A DNA stretch of 5,194 nt. Source: an uncultured Saprospiraceae bacterium. GTDB lineage: Bacteria; Bacteroidota; Bacteroidia; Chitinophagales; Saprospiraceae. The DNA lies in NCBI GenBank assembly GCA_938002705.1, contig CALLAG010000407.1:1-5194 (forward strand), read 5' to 3'. Shown here one piece after another: positions 1 through 5,194 of the stretch. How positions within the stretch are numbered: position 1 is the first letter of the stretch; every line of letters starts with the position of its first letter. The notes below the pieces were generated by a model. The model did no database searches. It was not told where the DNA came from and saw nothing but the letters and a program-made list of their open reading frames with translations. A program made the translations under genes and the position numbers.

Positions 1-744
1 GATATCATAGGCGTCCTTAATAATGATATGATAGGCAACATACATGGCATAGACGGTGTCATAGATAATACAACATTCAGAGTATTCTCAGAACCGATAC
101 CTCCTAATCCTGATGAGCGGGAGCTGATATGGAACAGATTCTATGGTGGTGAGGTAGATGGACCATCTCGTCAGCTTGCAAGATATGTAGATGCGATCAC
201 TGATAAATATATGACTAACTTAGATGCCATAATGATATATAGATTAGATAGATTCGGTAGAGGCGGACATCATCGTCCGTTCAATGATGAAGGCTTCCCA
301 GGTGTAAGAATTATGGAGACACACGAGAACTATGACATGCAACATCAAGATATAAGAACTGAAGATGGTATCAACTACGGTGATGTGATATCGGGCGTAG
401 ACTTCGACTACGCAGCACAACTTACATCTGTCAATGCGATCACGCTTGCAAGTATCGCATGGGCCCCTACGCCGCCTAAGCTAGTTATGATCGGTGGTGC
501 CGTCAAGCCGTCCACTCAGCTACGCTGGGACCCGGTAGATGACCCTAATCTATTAGGTTATAAAGTCTACTGGAGGAATACGACATCTCCGCAGTGGGAG
601 TACTCCCGATGGGTCGGGAATGATACTGATGTTACACTTAAGAATATCGTTATAGACAATTACTTATTCGGTGTAGCATCAGTCAATAAAGAAGGTAATG
701 AGAGTATCGTCGTATACCCTAAGACACTGATACCGAGGAGATAA
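1..744 (+). CDS. M28-family zinc metallopeptidase with C-terminal FnIII-like domain (5'-truncated by window edge)
   Basis: The frame is open from the first base, so this is the last 247 residues of a longer protein. The ATG at 28 lies inside the conserved core (LNNDMIGN) and is not the start. Family M28 enzymes are co-catalytic di-zinc exopeptidases, usually exported. Seen here: the LNNDMIG segment, whose Asp9 matches the Asp zinc ligand of M28 aminopeptidases; RLDRFGRGGHHRPFNDEGFP (residues 81-100); and ENYDMQHQD, where His115 is the likely last zinc ligand, followed by a DFDYAAQLTSVNAITLASIAWAP helix. The first His and Asp ligands and the catalytic Glu lie upstream, outside the window. Residues about 157-239 form a fibronectin III-like domain (LRWDPV, GYKVYWR, NYLFGVASVNKEGNES) of the kind found in M28 proteins of this type. 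The small gene at 777 follows after 32 nt and may be co-transcribed. I saw no frameshift or internal stop. The family call is firm; the peptide substrate is unknown. Confidence 0.93.
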   Translation, partial: DIIGVLNNDMIGNIHGIDGVIDNTTFRVFSEPIPPNPDERELIWNRFYGGEVDGPSRQLARYVDAITDKYMTNLDAIMIYRLDRFGRGGHHRPFNDEGFPGVRIMETHENYDMQHQDIRTEDGINYGDVISGVDFDYAAQLTSVNAITLASIAWAPTPPKLVMIGGAVKPSTQLRWDPVDDPNLLGYKVYWRNTTSPQWEYSRWVGNDTDVTLKNIVIDNYLFGVASVNKEGNESIVVYPKTLIPRR

Positions 745-776
745 GAACATAAAAAATATAACTATAAAAGTTAAGT

Positions 777-1259
777 ATGAAATCACTTCTAATTATTATC
801 TGTACGATATGGGCATGTACAAGCTATGGTCAGAGGGCTGTAGATGCTGAGAATGGCAAATCTACATCTCAAGATTGTTATGATCAATACGCAGGTCTTG
901 AGATTTTCAAAGTGGTCATGACACCACCCCTCATCACCTCACACGACTATGATGCACTCATATCTTCTGTAGAGCAAACGGTGAGAAAAATGCGTCTCAA
1001 TAAAAAGCAGAAAACAATCATTACAATGAAGGTCATTTTCCCTACAGAAGGTAAACCCTGCATGTATAGCTTAGAACTCAATGGCGATCACCTACGTGAT
1101 GAGAAAGTCCAAGAGATCATCTTTGAACTAACAAACATCAATGAATACGAAAGTGGCACTCAAGCTAAACGGAAAGTCATATGCGAATCTATCTTCGATA
1201 TCATCATCAAGAAAGGGAAGCTACATGACATCCAATATGATAACGTTAGATTTAGGTAA
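777..1259 (+). CDS. Small predicted secreted protein, TonB C-terminal-like region, function unknown
   Basis: This 160-residue protein is not one I recognise by name. Residues 1-19 form a signal peptide: Lys2, a hydrophobic core LLIIICTIWA, then TSYGQ. Cleavage next to Gln19 is typical of Bacteroidota exported proteins. Cys14 lies in IWAC, a poor lipobox because Trp occupies an unusual position, so signal peptidase I processing seems likelier than lipidation. Residues about 68-147 follow the spacing of TonB C-terminal-type domains: a strand with MKVIFPTEGKP, then SLELNGDHLRDEKVQEIIFEL, then a short NEYESGTQAKRKV turn and a closing strand ESIFDIIIKK. In TonB-like proteins this is the pattern of a strand, a helix starting at a Leu/Asp pair, and a strand. 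There is no N-terminal membrane anchor plus Pro-rich linker, so it is not a working TonB. Mature cysteines are C34, C95 and C136. No promoter or Shine-Dalgarno is evident in the 32-nt upstream gap, so read-through from the peptidase gene is plausible. The gene call is good; the fold assignment is an inference. Confidence 0.75.
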   Translation: MKSLLIIICTIWACTSYGQRAVDAENGKSTSQDCYDQYAGLEIFKVVMTPPLITSHDYDALISSVEQTVRKMRLNKKQKTIITMKVIFPTEGKPCMYSLELNGDHLRDEKVQEIIFELTNINEYESGTQAKRKVICESIFDIIIKKGKLHDIQYDNVRFR

Positions 1260-1267
1260 GAGAAGCT

Positions 1268-4200
1268 CTACTCATACTCGTACACCTGCAGAGCGGCATC
1301 ATTATTAGCAATCACGAGAAGGTTCTTTTGTTGACCTTTTAATACTGCCACAGAACGTACGTCTTTATCAGCAGATATACCCGTCTGGTATGATTTTTTT
1401 ACACTAATACCTCCTTCCTTATCCATAGTAAGCATGGTGCCTTTGCCACCATCACTACGAGTTGTCTCTACTTCTCTCTGATACATATTACCAGCAAGGA
1501 ACATATCTATCTTACCATCATTATCAAAGTCGTCTACAGCAATACCGTACACTGGAGATATCTGCGCTTGATTAGGTAAGACCACATGTTCGAATCCAGA
1601 ACCCGTATTCTTAAATACAGAATTAGCAAATGTCTGTACAGATAGAACCTGTGTCTTATCAGATATATGATCTTCTAATACTTTGTCTATCGTCGCTAGT
1701 CCAAAGTCATTATATGTCTCGAATTTCTCACTGACAAAAGGCATCTGTTGCGAAGAACATTGCTTACCACGTACAGGATAACATTGTCCATTCTCATAAT
1801 ATCCTAAGTAGACATCATTAGTACCATTATTATCAAAGTCATCGACGTACATCTTAAAGGGTTCTGTATCTGTCGCTTTGTATTTGATATTGTATCCAAG
1901 GTTGCCAGCTATTATGTCTTGATCTCCATCTCCATCAACATCTGCTATCTCTATGGTATTCCACCATCCATTGAGCTTAGGTAAGTTCATCTGTTCTGTT
2001 ACATCATTGAGTCCTTCTTTATTATAACTCATAACCAATACTGGCATCCATTCGCCAGCTATGACAAGTTCTTTCTTACCATCACCGTTGATATCTGCAT
2101 TCTTAGCTGATGTTACCATGCCTAGCTCTCTTATTATATCGGCCTTCTGTTCTGTCACATCCTTATACTTACCATTATTATACTCGAGGAGGTAGCTCTC
2201 AGGCGTTCTACCATACTGCCCAGGCACCTGCCTGCCTCCTACAAATAAATCCATATCTCCGTCTCCATCATAATCAAAAGGACATATAGCTGCAGTACTC
2301 TGAGTGATAACTGGCAATACACTGACGCTCCTAAAACCTCCACTGCCATCATTAGTATATAGTCTGTCTTGATATCGAGTCTTATCGTTAGCCGCATATT
2401 CATTTCCTCCACTGGCTACATATAAGTCCATATCTCCATCCCCATCATAATCGTAGAATAATGCTCCCCCATCTTCGTAAGCAGCATCTCTTGAGAAGCT
2501 GCCATTATCTACGGATAGTTTTGAGCTACCGCTATTGATTATCAATTGACCTGGATTACCTGCTGAGCCACCTAAGTAGAAGTCTTCTACCCCATCATTA
2601 TTGACATCTCCGGATGCCATGACAGGTCCTAATGTAGAGGGACGATATGGAAGCAGAATCTCCTTAGCATAATCGTCATAATTATTCTCTGCATAGACAA
2701 TATTATCTGTATTAATGGGACTAAATATTTTCTTAGACTTCGCTACTCTACCAGTAGGGGTAACTTTTGATTTATCTACAACCACTGTCTGGTTAGCGGT
2801 GACATTATCGAGAGTAGTCTCAGTTCCATCATTCCATTGGACGATGAGTTTATCTATGCTTTCATTCTTACCTAATCCAAAATGTGCAATACGCTGAGAT
2901 GTGGACATATAACCTCTGTAAGGCGTGTATTCAGTGACCTGTTGTTCTCCATCTCCGTACTTCAGAATAATCTTTGCATTGATTCCATTTTGATTATTCT
3001 GATCGCCTTTGAGCTTTATCATGATATAATTATACAAGCCTTGATCATTAGACATATTCTGATACAGATCAGCAGCTTGTCCCATGTTATTGATTATGAT
3101 ATCTAAGTCTCCATCATTATCAAAATCTGCATATGCTGATCCATGTGACCACGTTTTATTTTTAATACCCCAATTCTTATTTTGCTTATTGAATGTCAAG
3201 TCTCCATTATTTCTATATACATAATTAGATATCTTGACACTTTTAGCTTTGTTGCTTATCTCCATAGGATTGATACGTAATGATTTGGATGCTGTCTTTT
3301 CAGCCTCTTTCATTTTTTCTTTTAGGAATTTCTTTCTCCAGTTCTCAAAGTCTTTATTTCGTATATCCTTGATTAATCCATTAGTCACGACGAGGTCTTT
3401 ATAGCTATCATTATCGAGATCTATAAATAATGGTGACCAGCTCCAGTCAGTATTAGCTACTCCTGACATCTGAGCTATCTCGCTAAATGTCCCATCCTCA
3501 TTATTATGCTGTAACGAGTTGTACATATATTGATAGTGATAACCATTATTCGCTAATTTGAAAAATTTCTCAGGATTCATACTACTCATATTCGTCTTCT
3601 GCCTGAAGTTATCTTCTGCTACCATATCAACCACATATAAGTCTGTATTACCATCATTATCTATATCTGCGATGTCAGCTCCCATGCTGAAGTTACTTAT
3701 ATGCTTCATCGCTGTCAGCGCCACATCAGTGAATGTCCCATTGCCGTTATTATGGTATAATTTATCAGCTTCCTCATAATCACAGGCTATATAGATATCT
3801 GTGTAGCCATCCTTATCATAGTCAAAAGCGGATATGCTCAGCGTATAATTATAGTTAGTGATGCCACTGGCTTGGGTAACATCAGAAAATCGACCGTTAT
3901 CATTTCTATATAACTTATCAGTGTAAGAATAGTCGATTTTGTTCTTCAGGCCTCGCTTGGCTACAAGACTATTAGGGGGCTGATTAGCCAGATACATATC
4001 TAAGTCTCCGTCATTATCATAGTCCAGAAAATTAGCAGTGATAGAATAGCCTTGGTCTGCCAGCCCCATCTCTTCTGCCTTATCTGAGAACTGTCCTTTA
4101 CCATTATTGATATAGAACATATTCTTTCTCCTTACTGGCTCATCATAGAGAAACTTACACACATATATATCATCGTAGCCATCATTATTAATATCTACAA

Positions 4201-4588
4201 CGATAGCGCCTGTAGACCAGTTTTGAGCTATGATCCCAGAGGACTGGGTTACATCTTCGAATGTCATATCGCCCTTGTTTCTATAGAGCCGATCTCCTTC
4301 CATATTAGATGAGAAGAATATATCCTGATAACCATCATTATCTATATCCAGAATTGCAACTCCTGCACCCTGACTGTATCCTTCAAATGATACAAGGTTA
4401 TGTGATGTCGTCTCAGTAATATTATTACTGAATTGTATGCCAGAACTCTGAGGAGATACCGCTTGTAGGACCTGGACTGTAGATGTATCATCTGGATATT
4501 TTCGTTCTACAGCCGTATCAGACTTACAACTTAATACTAACAGAGTGATAAGTAGAACGGGAAAGCTCAATAGTATACGCGTGTACAT
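1268..4588 (-). CDS. FG-GAP/VCBS-repeat lipoprotein with central ASPIC/UnbV domain (CRTAC1-type)
   Basis: The product is a 1106-residue exported lipoprotein. MYTR plus a long hydrophobic stretch ends in the lipobox VLSC, making Cys21 the lipidated residue; this fixes the start at 4588. Calcium-binding DxDxDGxxD-type motifs start at residues 81, 132, 189, 256, 308, 390 and 488, then at 661, 713, 772, 832, 883, 917 and 1020. That makes seven on each side of an ASPIC/UnbV domain at about 523-604 (NGINAKI, GYMSTSQRIAHFGLG, DKLIVQWNDGTE). Such repeats fold as beta-propeller blades, so two propellers flanking UnbV is the natural reading. A Lys-rich segment at about 405-455 and a QMPFVSEKF segment at about 948-956 interrupt the blade spacing; similar inserts occur in Bacteroidota relatives as I remember them. 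Cys936 and Cys944 could form a disulfide. The molecular role of this family is not established; a surface calcium-dependent adhesion or binding role is inference. Older databases often mislabel UnbV proteins as RNA-binding. The stop faces the gene ending at 1259, and a lipid kinase gene lies 90 nt upstream. Length is normal for the family and the frame is intact. Confidence 0.95.
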   Translation of the reverse strand: MYTRILLSFPVLLITLLVLSCKSDTAVERKYPDDTSTVQVLQAVSPQSSGIQFSNNITETTSHNLVSFEGYSQGAGVAILDIDNDGYQDIFFSSNMEGDRLYRNKGDMTFEDVTQSSGIIAQNWSTGAIVVDINNDGYDDIYVCKFLYDEPVRRKNMFYINNGKGQFSDKAEEMGLADQGYSITANFLDYDNDGDLDMYLANQPPNSLVAKRGLKNKIDYSYTDKLYRNDNGRFSDVTQASGITNYNYTLSISAFDYDKDGYTDIYIACDYEEADKLYHNNGNGTFTDVALTAMKHISNFSMGADIADIDNDGNTDLYVVDMVAEDNFRQKTNMSSMNPEKFFKLANNGYHYQYMYNSLQHNNEDGTFSEIAQMSGVANTDWSWSPLFIDLDNDSYKDLVVTNGLIKDIRNKDFENWRKKFLKEKMKEAEKTASKSLRINPMEISNKAKSVKISNYVYRNNGDLTFNKQNKNWGIKNKTWSHGSAYADFDNDGDLDIIINNMGQAADLYQNMSNDQGLYNYIMIKLKGDQNNQNGINAKIILKYGDGEQQVTEYTPYRGYMSTSQRIAHFGLGKNESIDKLIVQWNDGTETTLDNVTANQTVVVDKSKVTPTGRVAKSKKIFSPINTDNIVYAENNYDDYAKEILLPYRPSTLGPVMASGDVNNDGVEDFYLGGSAGNPGQLIINSGSSKLSVDNGSFSRDAAYEDGGALFYDYDGDGDMDLYVASGGNEYAANDKTRYQDRLYTNDGSGGFRSVSVLPVITQSTAAICPFDYDGDGDMDLFVGGRQVPGQYGRTPESYLLEYNNGKYKDVTEQKADIIRELGMVTSAKNADINGDGKKELVIAGEWMPVLVMSYNKEGLNDVTEQMNLPKLNGWWNTIEIADVDGDGDQDIIAGNLGYNIKYKATDTEPFKMYVDDFDNNGTNDVYLGYYENGQCYPVRGKQCSSQQMPFVSEKFETYNDFGLATIDKVLEDHISDKTQVLSVQTFANSVFKNTGSGFEHVVLPNQAQISPVYGIAVDDFDNDGKIDMFLAGNMYQREVETTRSDGGKGTMLTMDKEGGISVKKSYQTGISADKDVRSVAVLKGQQKNLLVIANNDAALQVYEYE
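2245..2275 (-). repeat. Copy 1 of a near-identical blade-coding repeat (partner at 2422-2452)
   Basis: This 31-nt segment differs from 2422-2452 at only three positions by eye. It codes for the DYDGDGDMDLFV motif at residues 772-783 of the lipoprotein. The other calcium motifs in the gene are far less alike at DNA level. The match reflects a shared blade motif and possibly recent duplication or conversion between adjacent blades. Confidence 0.7.
2422..2452 (-). repeat. Copy 2 of a near-identical blade-coding repeat (partner at 2245-2275)
   Basis: This is the partner of the segment at 2245-2275, lying 177 nt away (59 codons, one blade length). It codes for DYDGDGDMDLYV at residues 713-724. 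The protein sequence outside the motif diverges quickly (ASGGNEY here against GGRQVPG in the other copy), so any duplication was either short or old outside the selected motif. Confidence 0.7.
2777..3022 (-). other. ASPIC/UnbV domain within the 1268-4588 lipoprotein
   Basis: This segment codes for residues about 523-604, between the two blocks of calcium motifs. It shows the recognisable UnbV order: IMIKLKGD (the first strand), NQNGINAKI, a GDGEQQ turn, YRGYMSTSQRIAHFGLG (the signature stretch), DKLIVQWNDGTE and a closing NVTANQTVVVD. In the family this domain accompanies FG-GAP repeats, as in cartilage acidic protein 1 and its bacterial relatives. Its ligand is unknown. Confidence 0.88.
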
Positions 4589-4617
4589 TCCTATTATTTG
4601 GTTGGTTAAGATGTCTA

Positions 4618-4670
4618 AGATAGAAAAAGCTTATTATTCCAGAAATTAATAAGTCATATGTATTCTATCT
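4618..4670. repeat. Nested inverted repeat in the kinase-lipoprotein intergenic region
   Basis: The 90-nt stretch 4589-4678 holds no gene. Within it, the outer arms AGATAGAA (4618-4625) and TTCTATCT (4663-4670) are perfect reverse complements. They enclose inner arms CTTATTA (4630-4636) and TAATAAG (4647-4653) around a 10-nt loop. The spacers between the outer and inner arms are unequal, 4 and 9 nt. The arms are seen directly. Possible roles are an mRNA stem-loop between two co-directional genes, a regulator binding site, or chance in AT-rich DNA. Confidence 0.5.
4622..4653 (-). terminator. Weak candidate terminator or attenuator after the lipid kinase gene
   Basis: Read on the minus strand, the CTTATTA/TAATAAG hairpin is followed at once by CTTTTTCT, giving the hairpin-plus-U-tract form of an intrinsic terminator. 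The stem has 7 pairs with only one G-C pair, so it would be weak. It could allow partial read-through from the kinase gene (stop at 4679) into the lipoprotein gene (start at 4588). No convincing Bacteroidota promoter of the TAnnTTTG type is visible. The nearest match is TATCTTAG (minus strand, 4615-4622), with one mismatch and no clear upstream element. Confidence 0.25.
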
Positions 4671-4678
4671 ACGGGGCT

Positions 4679-5194
4679 TTACTTAACAGGAAACAAAACT
4701 TTTAGTGACAATGGATCCATCCTAAATTGCAAAGTATCTGTAAATTCCATGCTTTCTCCATCTACGTGGAAGTAATAGGGCTTCTTAGAGATCACAGTAA
4801 CCTCTCTGGCCTTTCTCACTTCTACTAATGGACTCCTGTCAAGTGTCTTATTAAGCATACGCCATGATGCCCCTAATGTCCTCAGGATACTGGCTTCCTT
4901 TATAAATACAATATCGAATAGACCATCTGATAGATCTGCTAATGGTGCTACTGTAAAGTTATAGCCATACATCGGTGCATTAGCGATGGCAATAGTTGTG
5001 AATGGACCCTCTATTGTCTGGCCATCATATATAACTTTAAAGTCTTCAGCTTTGAATCGGACCATTTCTTTACCGACGAGGTTAACATACATCTGCAATC
5101 CTCTCCTTTTCTCATTCTCTGCCTTATAAGCTATGAGTGCATCGAATCCTATGCCCGCAAGATTGATGAAGAAAATATCATTGACATAACATGT
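4679..5194 (-). CDS. Diacylglycerol kinase-family lipid kinase, C-terminal part (5' end beyond window)
   Basis: The frame stays open to the right edge, giving the last 171 residues of a protein whose family is usually about 290-310 long. The in-frame TTG at 5098 is not a start, because conserved family sequence (FINLAGIGFDALIA, residues 9-22 of the fragment) lies upstream of it. This family (YegS/BmrU/DgkB type) uses ATP to phosphorylate lipid hydroxyls such as that of diacylglycerol, at the cytoplasmic membrane face. Seen here: the NLAGIGFDA motif; IAIANAPMYGYNFTVAPLA followed by LSDGLFDIVFI, the region that carries a structural Mg site in YegS and DgkB; and HVDGE (residues about 143-147), whose Asp corresponds to the proposed catalytic base of DgkB. 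The end PLSLKVLFPV is typical of the family. The N-terminal ATP-binding domain with its GGDGT motif is outside the window. The lipid substrate cannot be read from this fragment. The lipoprotein gene follows 90 nt downstream on the same strand. Confidence 0.92.
   Translation of the reverse strand, partial: TCYVNDIFFINLAGIGFDALIAYKAENEKRRGLQMYVNLVGKEMVRFKAEDFKVIYDGQTIEGPFTTIAIANAPMYGYNFTVAPLADLSDGLFDIVFIKEASILRTLGASWRMLNKTLDRSPLVEVRKAREVTVISKKPYYFHVDGESMEFTDTLQFRMDPLSLKVLFPVK

Noticed and set aside
28..30. ATG at 28 as the start of the peptidase
   Set aside because: The codons before it already encode conserved M28 sequence (VLNND), including the likely zinc-binding Asp, so it is an internal Met.
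816..818. Cys14 of the small secreted protein as a lipidation site
   Set aside because: The residues before it (I-W-A) are a poor lipobox because of the Trp, while the SYGQ site five residues later fits signal peptidase I processing typical of Bacteroidota.
2715..2897. 60-codon open frame on the + strand inside the lipoprotein gene
   Set aside because: It lies fully antisense to a coding region with clear protein motifs and shows no recognisable domain; it is a shadow frame.
2882..3106. 74-codon open frame on the + strand, hydrophobic in places
   Set aside because: It is antisense to the UnbV domain coding region. The hydrophobic look comes from the complement of Asp/Asn codons, which read as Ile/Leu/Val-rich.
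3558..3779. 73-codon open frame on the + strand that resembles a membrane peptide
   Set aside because: It is antisense to calcium-motif blades, and the same complement effect explains the hydrophobicity. No separate start signal is visible.
1500..4360. Repeated CCATCATTATC-like strings on the + strand, spaced about 150-200 nt, at first glance like a repeat array
   Set aside because: They are the complement of codons for the DNDGD calcium motifs of the lipoprotein. They are in frame, degenerate and without unique spacers, so this is not a CRISPR or other DNA array.
5096..5098. TTG at 5098 as a start codon for the lipid kinase
   Set aside because: The frame stays open to the window edge, and the upstream codons give the conserved NLAGIGFDA segment, so the true start is outside the window.

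Overview
The window looks like an ordinary chromosomal stretch of a member of the Bacteroidota. Four things suggest this. The DNA is AT-rich with heavy use of ATA and AGA codons. The starts lack clear Shine-Dalgarno sequences. One predicted secreted protein has a signal peptide ending just before or after a Gln. The largest gene is a roughly 1100-residue FG-GAP/VCBS plus ASPIC/UnbV lipoprotein of a type common in that phylum. Genus-level placement is not possible from the sequence alone.

Layout from left to right. Positions 1-744 (+) hold the 3' part of an M28-family zinc metallopeptidase with a C-terminal fibronectin III-like domain; its start lies off the left edge. After a 32-nt gap, 777-1259 (+) encodes a small predicted secreted protein of unknown function whose second half resembles a TonB C-terminal-type fold. 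It stops only 8 nt before the stop codon of a converging gene. Positions 1268-4588 (-) encode a 1106-residue lipoprotein with 14 calcium-binding DxDxDG-type motifs, seven on each side of a central UnbV domain. A 90-nt AT-rich intergenic stretch (4589-4678) carries a nested inverted repeat. Positions 4679-5194 (-) hold the 3' part of a diacylglycerol/sphingosine-kinase-type lipid kinase (YegS/DgkB-like); its 5' part lies off the right edge.

There are two transcription blocks: peptidase then small secreted protein on +, and lipid kinase then lipoprotein on -, meeting tail to tail near 1260. Three of the four products are probably exported: the peptidase (inferred from family habit), the small protein and the lipoprotein. 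The lipid kinase should be cytoplasmic or at the inner face of the membrane. Nothing in the sequence ties the four genes into one pathway. I see no RNA genes, insertion sequences, CRISPR array, attachment sites or phage genes, and no convincing evidence of a novel system. The observations worth a second look are the 7 + UnbV + 7 architecture, the orphan TonB-C-like protein and the intergenic inverted repeat.
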